Notes: generated from the letters alone by a model not told the origin. DNA of 64,000 nt from Molossus alvarezi (GCA_037176705.1 CM073891.1:53198571-53262570); one strand, 5' to 3'. Shown: positions 11,082 through 23,082, counted from the stretch's first letter. Made by a program: numbers and translations.

Positions 11082-12495
11082 AAATTTTGCATGTTTTATA
11101 AACTGAAGGCAAGACCCTCCACCAGCAAAATGATTATAATTTGTTTTATCATTATATTTGCTTTATCATAGTGGTCTGGAACCAAACCTCTAATATCTTT
11201 GAGGTATGCCTACGTTATAGTTCCTCTGAATCTGAAGAACTGTGAACTAAAGAAACAAACTATCTAGTCCCCCCATCTCAACCCACACTCAAAGCACCTG
11301 TACACCCAACATACAATAATGAAACAGGCATAGGATAATTGCTCTAGACTTTTCTGTTCAAAGAGGGGAAATGAGAAGCACAAAGGAGTTATTGGTCCAC
11401 AGTAATTTTGAAATTTGAATTGACAAACATTGAAGGTTCTTTGATTAAACCTCAAGGCCTGGGAATAATCCTTTAGGGTTCTAGGCTTTGCTCTCTGAGT
11501 TCTGGGTTCCGACTGGGTTCTGGGTTCTGAGTCATCCTTCCTTTTTCATGAAATGTAGCATGTGTTTGCAGCTGAGTAGTTTTCTCAGTCTGCTTCCTGC
11601 CAGTAGAATTTTGTGGGTCCAATGGTCTCTTTTCATTTTTACTATCACTGCTGCTTTTAGTCTAACTTTGCAATGTATTTGCTGATATAATTCTGTCAAA
11701 AATTTTGTCAGCTTCCTATGACTCATGTTGGGGTTTATTCCACTAGATAAAAGCCACATCCAAGAATCTTTTGAAAATACGGACTTTTGCAGAGGTCTTG
11801 AAGTACAGTGCCCTCCAGCTTTCTAGAGGGCCTATTGTTTGATTGAGAGCATCTATGAGACGTGCCCTTGATATTTTTAAAGGACTTTTTTGTATAACAT
11901 TAATACTGTGAGGTACCACCCTTGATCTTTCTGGTATCTTAAAAGGTTTTACAGTTACCCCTCAGCTTCATTTTTAGGCCATGTGTGGCAGTGCCCTGGA
12001 TTCAAAGTTTGTTTAGAAGCCATTCTTAACTTTAACATCTTTTGCCACCTTGAGAGACTGAGAAGTTTCAAAATTATTCATGTCCCTGTTCTTTTTTTGG
12101 TTAACAGTTTTTAAGTTTATCTCTCTTTTGCATTTTACTGTGAGCAACAAGAAATAAAATAGGCATAACCTACACTGACTTTTCTTAGAAATCTTAGCTA
12201 GATCATTCAGTTTATTTGGCATATTTCCTACTTTCCATGTTACTGAAAGTGATAGTGTTGCTAAATTTCTACCACTCCTTAACAAGGATCCTCCTTCCTC
12301 CAACTTCCAAAAACATTGTTCTTCATTTACCTTTGAGCCCTCATAGGGAGTATACTAACAGTCTGTTTAGGCCTTCTCTAACATGCTCCTCAAAATCCTT
12401 CCAACCTCTACCCACTGCCAACTTCTGAAGCTACTCCTACATTTTTAGGTATTTATTATGGCAGCACCCCACTTCCAGCTCTCAGAATCTGTACT

Positions 12496-12990
12496 GGTTA
12501 CCTCCTCTTGTGTTACAAATTACCCCTAAACTTAGCAGCTGAAAACAACAAACAGTTATTGTTTTACAGTCTGGATGAGTCAGGAATGTCAGTGTGGCTT
12601 ATCTGGATCCCTCATGAGGTTGTAATTGTGGGCTCATTTGAAGGTTCAACCAAGGGAGGATCTGCTTCCTAACTCACTTGTGTGGTTGTTGGCAGGATTC
12701 AGTTCAGATCCTGTTAGATGGAGGCCTTTTTGAGTTCCTTTCTTGTGAGCCTCTTTCATTGGGCAGTTGACAACATGTCTAGCTGGCTTCCATCACAGCA
12801 AATGATGGAAGCAAGACAGAAGCCAGAATCTTTATGTAACCTAATCTTGGAAGTAAAATCCATCACTTTTGCCCTATTTTCTTTGTCAAATACAAATCAT
12901 TAGGTTCAGCCTACATGTGAGGGGAGGAGATTATATAAGGACTTGAGAGGCAGGGATCATTGTAAGCCATCTAAGCAGCTGTATGATCTT
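12496..12990 (-). mobile_element. MaLR (MLT1-type) LTR, reverse strand
   Basis: On the + strand the block GTGTTACAAATTACCCC followed by ACTTAGCAGCTGAAAACAAC is the complement of the conserved MLT1 3' region. The 3' part GATCATTGTAAGCCATCT fits the other end. An ancient mammalian solo LTR. Confidence 0.7.
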
Positions 12991-13639
12991 TGGCCACTAT
13001 TTGCATGTGATGGTTCACTGCATTTACTAGATTTGAAATTAGAAGAGTGTGTCTTGAACACACCAATGAAATAATATTTACATAACACATTTAACAGTTT
13101 CTTTACAACCTTTTAACTTACTGAGATTTGAAAATAAATTTACGAGCTTAACTTCATACAAACTAAGTTTTGTTTCTACATAAATGTACCCATTGTTCAT
13201 ATACTCCCATGAAGTATAATGGGATGAGTTTACTTACCCTAGATTAATTTTAAGATAATAGTTATTCCTTTACTTTTTAGTGTAGTTTTTGAATTATGGT
13301 AGAAGAAGTAATATTGCTCACGCCATCAGTGTAGTAAATATGGTTAGTATGGCTCCAGAGTAATTATACATACAAGCACATATCTGAAGAAATATCCTAC
13401 TAATTTGGTACTGGAGGAAGGGGACTAGGAGGAATGTTTGCAATATCCTATACTTGTCCTGGAAAATATATTTTCATTGAAAGATGGAAACCTTTGTGGC
13501 CTTTTTCTTTGTTAGTCATATTTTGATGTATTCACTATTCTTGCCTCAAACTTCTTTAAGTCTTGGCACAGAAACCACTTTAATCTAACATATTAGCATG
13601 GCATACTGGCCTGAAAAATAATAGTAATCATTTTTTCTT

Positions 13640-13810
13640 TCCTTTTTTTTTATTGTTTACATTATTAATGATATCCCCAATCCTCCGCCCCCTTTGCCCA
13701 CCTCCACCCAGCCCTCACCCTCTCTCTGTCCAACACCAGACTGTTGTCTGTGTCTGTGGGTTATGCATATATATTCTTTATCTAATCTCTTCACCTTCTT
13801 TCATCCAGTT
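13640..13810 (-). mobile_element. L1 3'-UTR fragment, reverse strand
   Basis: A T-run, then a C-rich stretch with GTCTGTGGGTTATGCATATA, the complement of the L1 3'-UTR type also seen at 6515-6690, but more diverged. Confidence 0.65.
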
Positions 13811-14129
13811 GGGTGATTTTCTCATTTAAGGATTTTAGAAATACGATGTTTCTTCCATGTTTCCCAGAATGTATGGTGGTATGTTTTGTAGTTATGCTAA
13901 AAATGGAGTGGAGGAAGAGAGTATGTATAGATGCCTAAAGTTTTTCACTTTAGAGTTGCAACTAAATCTCTGATTGTTGTGTGATACTGAGAAAAATTGC
14001 CAATGACAAAAACAATGTTATTAAATAATATGTGGATATTCAACCATGTTTTAGAATACCATATAACACAGTTCCTTTCTAAATTATTCCTAATAAATAA
14101 GATTGTCTTTCTTTTTCTCTCTTTTCCAG

Positions 14130-14171
14130 GTAATATAACATTACAAAGCAAGATGGGTAACATCACAGTAG
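14130..14171 (+). CDS. FAM185A: FAM185A 42-bp microexon-like coding exon
   Basis: Acceptor CTCTTTTCCAG with a strong pyrimidine tract, donor GTATGT. With one base from the previous exon and one given to the next, it encodes GNITLQSKMGNITV. These two short G-N-I turns continue the repetitive beta-strand pattern of the previous exon (GSIHG). No stop. The small size and symmetric phase (1 in, 1 out) mean skipping would keep the frame. Confidence 0.92.
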
Positions 14172-14383
14172 GTATGTGCTAAAATGCTAGTTGGTGAGTT
14201 TTGTATGCTTTTTAAAATGGCTCTATTTGTGATATTTTGTTTGGGTAAATAAAGTCTATAGTTTAGCTGATGACTTTATAGGATCCTGATATACAAGTTA
14301 AATATAGGCAGACCCAATGTATGAATATGTGAAATTTATTGGTTTATTATCCTATAAATATTGTTTATTGGTTTTGGCAGAAT

Positions 14384-14615
14384 AGGGTTAGAATTCTGAT
14401 TTCACCACTTTCTATACATGGGCAAATTACCTAACTTCTCTATGGCTCAGTTTCCACATCTGAAAAAATAGAAATGATAGTAAGTACCTATCGTATAGGG
14501 TTGTTATAAGGATTAAACAAGACTTTATACATATATACATATATATATGTATATATATATAATATATAAAGTATTTTAGCACAGCGTCTGACATATGCTA
14601 AAAGTTTAATAAATA
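14384..14615 (+). mobile_element. MIR SINE with internal TA microsatellite
   Basis: MIR core recognisable as CTCTATGGCTCAGTTTCCAC followed by AGGGTTGTTATAAGGATTAA and an end with CAGCGTCTGACATATGC and TTTAATAAAT. A (TA)n tract of about 40 bp at 14526-14568 has expanded inside it. Confidence 0.85.
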
Positions 14616-15662
14616 ATACCTATTTTTATTATTGTTATTGTTATAATCCTAGGCCAGAACTAATAGTGGCTAATAGTACATTAGACCTAATCACTACATG
14701 TGATGCTGTGCCTGCTGGAGGAAAAAGTTCAGATTTCAAGATAGTTTAGATAAAACTTTTCTCTGTCCCAAGTAGCATCTGCTTGCCTGTTTGGCAAAGA
14801 CACACTCAGCTCTCTGAGTGTTGGTTGTTTTTTAGTCCTTAGAGGTTGGAGGATTCGGGATGGGAAAGTGGAATCTTTGTGGGGAAGATTCGGCTTATAG
14901 CCAATATGAATGCCAAGGGCCTCCTGGTTTTGTTCTTTTAGAAATTTTACACTTTTCCTTTCTTTGTGCTAATTGAAATAGTGAATATGTCCAACAATCC
15001 TTTTCACTATCACCTCTGGATTTTCTGGATTAAAGTGCCCGTCCTTTAAGTTTTCTAGAGATTGTAACTTTTATGTTGAATGGGGGATAAATAAAAGATA
15101 AAGCTTTCCTCAGTGATAATTATAAATCATTTTAACTAACACATGACAGAAGGACTTAACCTCAGTCCCAGTGGCAAATCAAGATTTGCTGTTGAATCCT
15201 CAGGCCATTTCATCAGAGGACGCTTCTGGGACTAGTAAAGGAAGTTTCTAGAATGTACAAAAATGTATGCTGGCAAGAAGCTGAGCTAGCTTGGGAGAAG
15301 TCCTAGACATGGATTGAGTTTGTAGCAGTAAGGGAAGAGAGGAAAAGGAGGAGAATATTCCAGAAAAGGAGGATATTCCAAAAAAGGAGGCACAGGGAGT
15401 TTCACTACGCTCTAGCAGCTCTTTAGGCAAATGTAAACTTGAGGAATACATATAAAATAATATAATATGATATAATACAATATAATTAATATAATATAAT
15501 AATATAAATATCCTTGGATGGAAATGTGGAAACATAGAGAAAACCCAATATAGATAGACCAGTATTGTAGAAGTATTTAATGATTCTTTATAATTTTTTC
15601 TTTAGCACAACAAACTATAGTTTTATGTTCTTTTTAAAAGCTTTTTAAAAATTTAGGTTCTT

Positions 15663-15787
15663 GCCTGGATGGTGTGGCTCAGTGAGGCATGCAGGAGGAG
15701 GACAATTGATGTCCTGTCTCATTGATGTTTCTATCTCTCCTTTTCCCTTCCTCTCTCTCTAAAAATAAATAAATTAATATAATATAT
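15663..15787 (+). mobile_element. VES-type SINE, internally deleted
   Basis: The head GCCTGGATGGTGTGGCTCAG joins directly to GGCATGCAGGAGGAGG, losing the B box region. The tail is CTCTCTCTAAAAATAAATAA. ATTTAGGTTCTT flanks it at 15651-15662 and 15788-15799, a perfect 12-bp TSD. Confidence 0.93.
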
Positions 15788-15876
15788 ATTTAGGTTCTTA
15801 GAAATAAATATGCGAAGGTAAATAAAGGTGTTGGATTTCTTATTTTGTAAACATCACTGGTAAATTTTAAGTTCTG

Positions 15877-16149
15877 GGTTTTGTTGTTGTTGTTTTGTTT
15901 TTGTTAATCCTTACTTGAGGATTTTTCCACTGATTTTTAGAGAGTGGAAGGGGGGGAGGAAGGGAGAGAGAGAGAGAAAGAAAAAGAAACATTGATGTGA
16001 GAGAAACATATCAACACATCAATTAGTTGCCTCCCTGGGGCCAGGGATTAAACCTGCAACTCAGGACCATGCCCTTGACCAGGAATTGAACCCACAACTC
16101 TTTGATCCAAGGGCCGATGCACTAACTGCTGAGCCAAATCAGCCAGGGC
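15877..16149 (-). mobile_element. VES-type SINE, reverse strand
   Basis: The + strand reads tail to head: AATCCTTACTTGAGGATTTT, GA-rich tract, AATTGAACCCACAACTC and CTGAGCCAAATCAGCCAGGG. TSD TAAGTTCTG at 15868-15876 and 16150-16158. It lies 90 bp from the + strand copy at 15663, another inverted pair. Confidence 0.93.
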
Positions 16150-16494
16150 TAAGTTCTGTTTTTGAAGAATCAAAATAAAATAAAAAGTATGCATTTGTAA
16201 GTTATGTATCGATTCTGTGTGGAAAAACATGGACTTTAGAAACGATTTGACTGTGAATTTTGGTCCTACTGTTATTGTTGTAGTTAACCCAATTATTTAT
16301 TACACAAAGTGAACAAAAGGAAGGCCAAAGAGTATAGGAATGTTGATGTGCAGCTTTGCCAGGAAGCTGCAGTTTAATACTCCCCAGGAAGCCACTGGTC
16401 CTTTCCCCACAGATCACTGGGGGAAGAGACTAAACATGATGGGAGAATAGATGCATGCCCAGTAAAGTCTGGGTGAAATAGGGAAGGTACTTAC

Positions 16495-16705
16495 CTGTCG
16501 GTCACAACTGGGAACAGGTCACTGGCCAGAGTAGGCATGGCCACTGCAGCACAGGAATATTTGAGATATTTAATCCCCTAAACAAAGGAGTTTGTGTGCT
16601 TGCTCTCCTGCTCTCTTGGCTCCTGGCTGTCTTGCTCACTCTTATGCTCCTGCCTTTGCCCATATGACCCATAGCTGTGTGGACCCCATACAATGGACCA
16701 ATGGA
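16495..16705 (+). repeat. Second copy of the unclassified retroposon family
   Basis: Starts CTGTCGGTCACAACTGGGAA and is colinear with the - strand of 10870-11081: the GAACAGGTCACTG block, the GATATTTAATC block, the TCTCCTGCT block and the TGGACTAATG block occur in order. No TSD found. Identity by eye is roughly three quarters; the function is unknown. Confidence 0.6.
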
Positions 16706-16735
16706 CTAATGTTAGTATTTGAAGACAATACTGGG

Positions 16736-17340
16736 GATGGCAGTAACTAGTCAACATATTTATTGAGTGACTGCTCTGTATAAGGAACTCTTTTAGGTAC
16801 TGGGGAATAAATTAGTCAACAAGACATAGTTTCCATATTCAACTTAAGACTGAGGAGAAAGACAGTAATCATGTAAATAAGAAAAGATCATTTCAGTAAC
16901 AATGGATAAATAAGAGAAGGTAATGGGATAGAGTGGGGAAATGGAAGCTATTTCATTTAGCAATGAGGGAGGGTATGAAGGGATATTTGAACTAAGGCCA
17001 GAATAATGGGAAAGAAGCATGTAAAATTCTAGGTGCAGAGCTCTCCAGATAAAGGAACATCCAGTACAAGTCCTGAAAATGGAATGAGTTTATCATTTTT
17101 GAGGTATAGAAAGAAGCACGTGTATGGGAGGCAATTGATCAATGTTTCATTCTCACATCAGTGTTTCTCTCTTCGTCTCTTTCTAAAAATCAATAGAAAA
17201 ACATTTTGGGGTGAGGATTAAAAAAATAAAGTCTACTGAGTAACTTGGATTTTAAGGAATTGAGATTAGCAGAAGCAAAACAGTTACAAAGGAACAAAAA
17301 GTGATTTGTAGGAACCTGAGAGGGAAATAGGTTAAAATAG
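16736..17340 (-). mobile_element. L2 LINE 3' remnant, reverse strand, split by a SINE
   Basis: CAACATATTTATTGAGTGACTGCTCTGTATAAGGAACTC is interpreted in two blocks (ACATATTTATTGAGTGACTG, then TACTGGGGAATAAATTAG) as the complement of the L2 3' end. A 3' SINE fragment interrupts it at 17119-17230. Diverged. Confidence 0.55.
17119..17230 (+). mobile_element. VES-type SINE, 3' fragment
   Basis: Only the 3' half is present: GGGAGGCAATTGATCAATG, CTCACATCAGTGTTTCTC, TTTCTAAAAATCAATAG and a GGGGTGAGGATTAAAA tail. Confidence 0.82.
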
Positions 17341-17680
17341 CAAGAGCTTCAAAATATTGGAATGGGTGTTGAGAAAAAGTTATATTATCCAATTGGAATA
17401 TTAAAATACTTGAGATGATTTAGGTATTATCCTATATGATTTCAGGAAAATAGACTATGTCATCTTCATGATTTCTTTGTTAAGAAGAATACATATAATT
17501 ATGGTCCTTTATTTCTAGTATAGATCAGCTTCTTAAGTAATCTCATCAGTCATTTGGATTTTGTATATACGTTCCAACCTACCTCCCAAAACCCTGTTCT
17601 TCCTAATTTACATAATATAGAGCTCAGAAGCTGAAGTATAAAAGGTTTTATTGTCAATACCTGATTTTCCTTTAACTCAT

Positions 17681-17872
17681 TTTTAAAAATTGATTTTAGA
17701 GAGACAGAGGAAGGAAGGAAGGGAGAGAGAGAGATAGAAACATTGATCTGTTGCTCCACTTATTCATTCATTTACTGGTTGTTTTTTTTATGTGCCCTGA
17801 CTGGGGATTGAACCTGCAACCTTTGCATATCAGGACAGTGCTCTAACCATCTGAGCTACCTGGCCAGTGCTA
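17681..17872 (-). mobile_element. Old VES-like SINE, reverse strand
   Basis: The complement of an older tRNA-derived SINE class with GGATTGAACCTGCAACC and ATCTGAGCTACCTGGCCAG at the head end, plus an extra segment CATTTACTGGTTG seen also at 51925-52090. AACTCAT flanks both sides as a short TSD. Confidence 0.85.
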
Positions 17873-17945
17873 AACTCATATTTTCATAAATAATAACTTT
17901 CTTCTGTAACACCAGGTCATGTTCCATTTTAAAAAGGAGAGAGCA

Positions 17946-18161
17946 GCCCTGGCTAGTTTGGCTCAGTGGTGAGAACATCAGCCCGCAGACCAGAGAGTCC
18001 TGGTTTTGGTTCCCACTAAGGGCGCATACCTCGGTCACAGTTTGTCCCCAGCCCCGGTTGGGGTTGTGCATGTGGCAACCAGTCGATGTGTCTCTCTCAC
18101 ATCGATGTTTCTCTCTCTCTCTCTTCCTCCCTCTCTCCTCCCGCTCTATCTGAAGATAAAT

Positions 18162-18213
<52 letters not shown>
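17946..18213 (+). mobile_element. VES-type SINE ending in a GATA microsatellite
   Basis: Head GCCCTGGCTAGTTTGGCTCAG, full body, tail replaced by about 13 GATA units (18162-18213). TSD AAAGGAGAGAGCAG / AAAGGAGAGGGCAG with one mismatch. It forms a divergent inverted pair with the SINE at 17681-17872. Confidence 0.93.
18162..18213 (+). repeat. (GATA)n microsatellite, about 13 units
   Basis: Uninterrupted GATA repeat that grew from the GATAAATGATAG tail of the SINE. Likely polymorphic in length. Confidence 0.95.
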
Positions 18214-18214
<1 letters not shown>

Positions 18215-19264
18215 AGGAGAGGGCAGAGCTTGAAAATAGATAATGGTGGGATAGGGGTGTTAATAGAGTTGCTCACGTAACTTGACTTTCTCTGTTCTAT
18301 GTTGCCTCCTTTGGAAGGCTTTGGCAGAAGCTGTGTACTGGTAATTATAGTTGCCCTGAGTGTTTTTCATAAGCCCAGCCTCCTATATGCTCTTTCCCAA
18401 ACACAGAACACCTAGACAGGACATTAATTTAGAAAACTTAACTTGAAGGGACCTTAAAATTCTGCCTTTTCACATCCTTTACTATATTACAAATGATTGC
18501 AACCAAAAGGTATTAAGAGTCAAATTAAGGCTTATGTATTTATTCCTATATGTAAAATATGTTCCTTATTCTTGCAATTAGAGCTTCGGAAGTATAAGAA
18601 TCAAGTTGCAAAAATCAAAAAATATCTTTTGTGTTGCTGTTTCTTAGTATCTACATGTTGAAACTTGAGGTAGAGTTATAAAATTCAGAAGAACTTTCTG
18701 ATATGCTTGACCAATTTTGAGAGAATTCTCCTTTATCTGAAGGAAAATTAGCAAAGTTTGGAATTTTAGCCTTTTAAACTTATTTGCTGTTCTTCGCTAT
18801 TAGCAAAGTGCTCATTACAAATATCTATTTCTTTGGTTGCATATAGTGTTAACTGGTAGTTGACATAAGTTTTTTTTCCTGTGTATGTGTGATTTCCCAG
18901 GAAAACTCAGTGCTGACTCTGTTAGACCTATAAAAACTTTGTCCCAAGTTGTGATGATACAAAACTGTAGAGTCTACTTAATTCAACCACTGTCTGGACT
19001 AAAAATGTCTATTTATTTCTTAATCACCCTCTAATGCTTATTTTCTTTTAGGATTCCTCCAAGAACAATAGCATGTCTCCATTATGTGAATCTCCAAAAT
19101 ATGAAATTCTGTGAATGGAGCCTTTATTTGACTCTTGATAATTTTTAGTTCCAGTCACTTGTATTATAGAAAACAAAAAAGTAGTGTATGTTTTGCTACA
19201 TAGCTTTTCAATATCACCTTTGCTTTCTCTTTTGAAAATACATCTTGAATTTAAAAAAAATTTT

Positions 19265-19468
19265 GCCTGGCCAGTATGGCTCAGTGATTGAGCATCAACC
19301 CACGCACCAACAGGTCATAGGTTCGATTTCCGGTCAGGGTGCATGCCCGGGTTGTGGACCCGAACCCCAGTGCGGGGCATGCAGGAGGGGACCAGTTGAC
19401 GTTCTCTCATCAATGTTTCTATCTCCCTCTCCCTTCCTCTCTCTCTAAAAATCAATAAAGAAAAAAAA
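19265..19468 (+). mobile_element. VES-type SINE, AATCAATAAA-tail class
   Basis: Head GCCTGGCCAGTATGGCTCAG, B box GGTTCGATTTCCGGTCAGGG, the segment CCCCAGTGCGGGGCATGCAG typical of this class, and tail CTCTCTAAAAATCAATAAAG. It lies in an A/T run that blurs the TSD. Confidence 0.93.
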
Positions 19469-21180
19469 TTTGTTTTGATAGCCTCCAAGGGATGAGCCAT
19501 TATCAGAGCTCAACAATGATAACATAAGATTGTAATTACTTAATGGCTTAGGTTATAATTATTTAGCTGTGTTTATTTCCCATTTGCAGGGAGAGGGGGA
19601 GAGAAGTGAAAAGTATTATTTATGAACCATGTAAAAATTTTGTATATTTCCCTCCTAGAGAAAGCAAGAAATCAAACTAATGTTTCACATATTTTATTTT
19701 GTTTAACCTGGGATAATGCACGCATTGTGTAGTCCACATTTTTTATTATAATATGTTTTCACTTGGCTTCTTTTAGGATGCAGTAAGGGGCTTTAAAAGG
19801 AGTTTTTGTTGGTGACTGGGGAGAGAAAGATACATCTTTGTCCAGCTGTTCTATGTTGTTTATGTCTAGTGGCTTAATTTTCCAATATTTTAATGTCTTT
19901 TGACGATAAAAAAATTAAATAAATGTTGAATCACTCTATTGTACAGCTGAAACTAATATAATATTGTATGCCAACTATACTTAAATTTTAAAAATTAAAT
20001 TAATTAGTTCTGATAAAGGACATTTTTCAGTCTAGACTAGAGATAAATTATTGTAAATTATTTTGGAGTTAGATTTTAAATAGTTTCCCAAGCTGTTACC
20101 TTTGGATTCATTTAAAATGTAAAGAAAAATGTTGGCTCCTTTATGAGTATGCAAATTTATTTTTTCCATATTTTGCAAAAAGTAGAATAGTATAATTTTT
20201 GGCATTAGTTTCATCACACTCCCTACTTTGTTCCCACTTTGAAGTAATAAAAACTCCAGATAAATATGCCTTTTAGGAGGCCTCTCTAAAAAAATATGCT
20301 TTGGGTTTCTCAGGGCAGTCAGACAGAATATTCAATTAAAGTTCATTTGCCATGGAAGAGTTGAAAAAGGAGAAACTACTTAGCACTGACTCTTCAACAT
20401 CATTCTTCTTTATCTCTGACTGTTTTGAACTTGAAATGTTGGCTGATTGAAAAATGGAAGTCAATGATGACATAAGGAAATTTGAATGTCAAATCAGTAC
20501 CACCTTAATTATGACTTTCTTCCCCTGACTTAAAGATACCTGTTCAATTCCGGAAACTTGAAAAGAAATATTTAGATATAAACTAATTTCACCTACTCTT
20601 CAAGTGACACCACCCCCACCCTCCCCATTTCTGTCCCTCTAAGAAATGCAACAAAACCTTATACAGAGTAATCTTTTACTCTGAGCAGTACTTTGTGGTA
20701 CTTAGCAAATTTGCTAAAAGGAGAAAATATAAGAGGTTTTGATTTTTGTTAACTTTGTCACTACTTATATGTGACTGTGCATGAGATATAATTGTTTAGT
20801 AAACATTGAAAGTTGATAATAAACTAAATGTATCAGCGGTGCTTAATGATCTTGGCTGTCAAGTATTCATTCACTGCTTGTGCACTGTCCCTCCTGCACA
20901 TTATGTGAACATGTTTAGACAGGGTGCTTCAGATGTTTAGAGATAAGTCATGCAGGTTACTATAGACAGGGATTTTTTATCGTCTGGTTGTATAATTCTA
21001 GATTTCTGTTCCTGTTTTCATTTTAAAGCAGAAGATGGCATAGTTATAAGAAAAAAACCTCACTAGACTCTTAGCTCTTTATCCTAATGCTGAAACAGAG
21101 CTTTTTAGTTCAAGTTTATAATTCCAGTTACTCAAGTAAGAATGATTATGCTTATGTTTGTTTGTTTTCCTTCGTCCTAG

Positions 21181-21276
21181 ATTCATCCTCTGGATGTCTA
21201 AAAGCCTCAACTCATCAGGGTTCCTTAGATGTTTATGTCAGCCAATTGGGGAAAGTGGAATTGAAATCCCATAAAG
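21181..21276 (+). CDS. FAM185A: FAM185A coding exon
   Basis: Acceptor TTCGTCCTAG, donor GTTAGC (a weaker but GT donor). Joined to one base from the upstream exon it reads D-SSSGCLKASTHQGSLDVYV and continues SQLGKVELKSHK, with one base left over. This matches FAM185A as I remember it. 96 nt, open, phase 1 in and out, so like its neighbour it is a symmetric exon. The G-x-L/V turns continue the repetitive beta-strand domain. Confidence 0.93.
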
Positions 21277-21785
21277 GTTAGCCAAGTGGAATGTTTTATT
21301 TTGACATATGTATAAAGAAGGTTTTACATAACATTCAGGAAACAGATGGTCAAATTATCATATCTGTAGTACTAACAAACTGATTTCAAGAAAATTTCGT
21401 CTCAGAATCTATTTAAAGACTGGAATACTAGTCCTGTAGACCAATGATCTTTGAAACTTTAGGGACAGATGGCCATGAAGACTGTCTTATCCTTTGTAGT
21501 GCAAACAAAGGTGTGGTAATATATTGATTCTCTATTACTGTAAAATGTTTTAGTGTTAGTGTTCGGGTTTTTCAGTTTAGCTTTGTGTCTGAAATAGAAT
21601 ATTCTTTGGAAAATGCTCTCATACTGTTTTTAGAAGTTTTTCTATCGCTGTAAGTGGATCTTCTGAGGCCACCACTTTAGAGTAACACTTTTCAAAATGT
21701 GATCCTGAAATAAAGGTCTCATCAGGAGGATGCTCTAAAGTGATTGTTGACTTAGCCTCTTTGAAATATCAAGACTTATTATGTG

Positions 21786-21972
21786 GCCCTGGCCCTGTAG
21801 CTTCGATAGGCCAAGGTTGTGGGTTCGATCTCTCATCAGGGCACATACAAGAAGCCACCAAGGAATGCATAAGTAAGTGGAATAACAAATCAATGTCTCT
21901 CTTTCTCTCTTTTTCTCTCTCCCTCCCTCTCTCCCTCCCTCTCTCTAAAATCAATCAGTAAAAATTTTAAAA
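21786..21972 (+). mobile_element. Older VES-like SINE, compact class, perfect TSD
   Basis: Short class with AAGGTTGTGGGTTCGATC, AATGCATAAGTAAGTGGAAT and tail CTCTCTCTAAAATCAATCAG. AAGACTTATTATGTG is repeated exactly at 21771-21785 and 21973-21987. Related in structure to 45137-45582. Confidence 0.93.
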
Positions 21973-23082
21973 AGACTTATTATGTGTCTCTTTCTATAAT
22001 ATTATTTCTAAAACAAATAACTTTTTCTAAGAGTCCAAGTATTTCATTAAAAATAATACACGTTTTAGTCATTTGAAGATTGTGTACATGTACGTGCACA
22101 CATGCATGGTGGCAAGTGGCTTGGGTATTTGGAATAACTTGGCCATGGAGGCTGAAGTGACCTGGGTGCAAAAAGTTAACCATATCTCTGTATAAAAAAT
22201 TTTAACATAGTCTAAAAGCTCTTGTATATTGGCTGGAACAGAGCTATATATATATATAACAAGGAAGAAATCAGTTGTTCCTGTCGTTAGTAATTTCTTT
22301 CCCACATTGGTTTAATACTTCTTTTGAAAATGAGGCTCACTTGTCAGAGTGTCAAAATAAAATTACAAACAGAGGTCTGAAACAAATTATTGCTGACACA
22401 CAGGTTTGATGTTATTTTTCAATATCACATCTTTTCCCCCTTTAAATAATATGTTCTGACTAAATTTCTAAGAGCTTCAGTAATGCTATTCGGGGTATTT
22501 TGTGAATGCCATAAAAGTCATATAATTGCATTTTCTTGTTATGAAACCGAAAGAGAAGAAAAATAATTACTACATGTAATGTAACTAGTAACAGAGTAAA
22601 AGCTCTTACATGAAAGTTTTTCCTGTTTTGTATGGTTGGGCAGAAAAGTAAAACAAAACAAACAGACAACATTGTTAAACTTCATGTACTTGAAATATTT
22701 TTGAGTATTATTTAGAATGTTATTCCAGTAACCTATTGAAATGGCCTATAGTGTTTCAAAATTTGATTAGTCAATTTTGTGTTTTCTCCTACTGGAACCA
22801 TGTTATTGGCAGAAGCTTAAAGATAACTGGAAACAAAGATTTCTACCTTACTTTAGGTCTCTTAATTCTCACTACATTTGGCAAGAGTAACTTTTCAGAA
22901 TAGGAAGTTATTCATGAGTCTGTTGCTTAATGGCAAGTAAAGAAATCTGAAATCCTTTCTGACTCCGCCACTGTCTTACTGTAGCGTTCAAGAAGCAGCT
23001 ATTTGAGTCTCTTAGGTCTTCAACATCTTGCCATGTGAAAAAGAGTGTTAGGGCTGCTAGAAGGTCTCAGGTTCTTCTAGGA

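Larger units (their letters stand above)
10149..11212 (+). mobile_element. Tigger-type DNA transposon remnant, split
   Basis: The left end CAGGAATACCTTGTCTTACTG follows a TA, and the right end GAGGTATGCCTA is the complementary terminus. Only outer parts remain: 10149-10246 and 11082-11212. The middle 10247-11081 is a separate insertion. The left part also has a 36-bp tandem duplication. No transposase frame survives. Confidence 0.72.
387..14129 (+). other. FAM185A: FAM185A intron, 13.7 kb, repeat-filled
   Basis: Consensus GT...AG intron. It holds seven SINEs, an ERV1-type LTR, a mariner MITE, an L2 with a Tigger MITE, a split Tigger with an inserted retroposon, a MaLR LTR and two L1 3' scraps, each listed separately. 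I see nothing assignable in 951-1632, 1813-2095, 2328-2987, 4460-4941, 5188-6514, 7976-9013, 9891-10146, 11213-12495, 12991-13639 and 13811-14129. These are AT-rich and without convincing open frames. No RNA gene or conserved splice-bounded exon was seen. Confidence 0.85.
14172..21180 (+). other. FAM185A: FAM185A intron, 7.0 kb
   Basis: GT...AG intron with a MIR, seven SINEs and an L2 remnant listed separately. The stretches 14616-15650, 16159-16494, 17341-17673, 18230-19252 and 19469-21180 show nothing I can assign apart from AT-rich simple sequence at 15448-15515. A splice-acceptor-like site at 19041-19051 is discussed in the findings. Confidence 0.85.
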
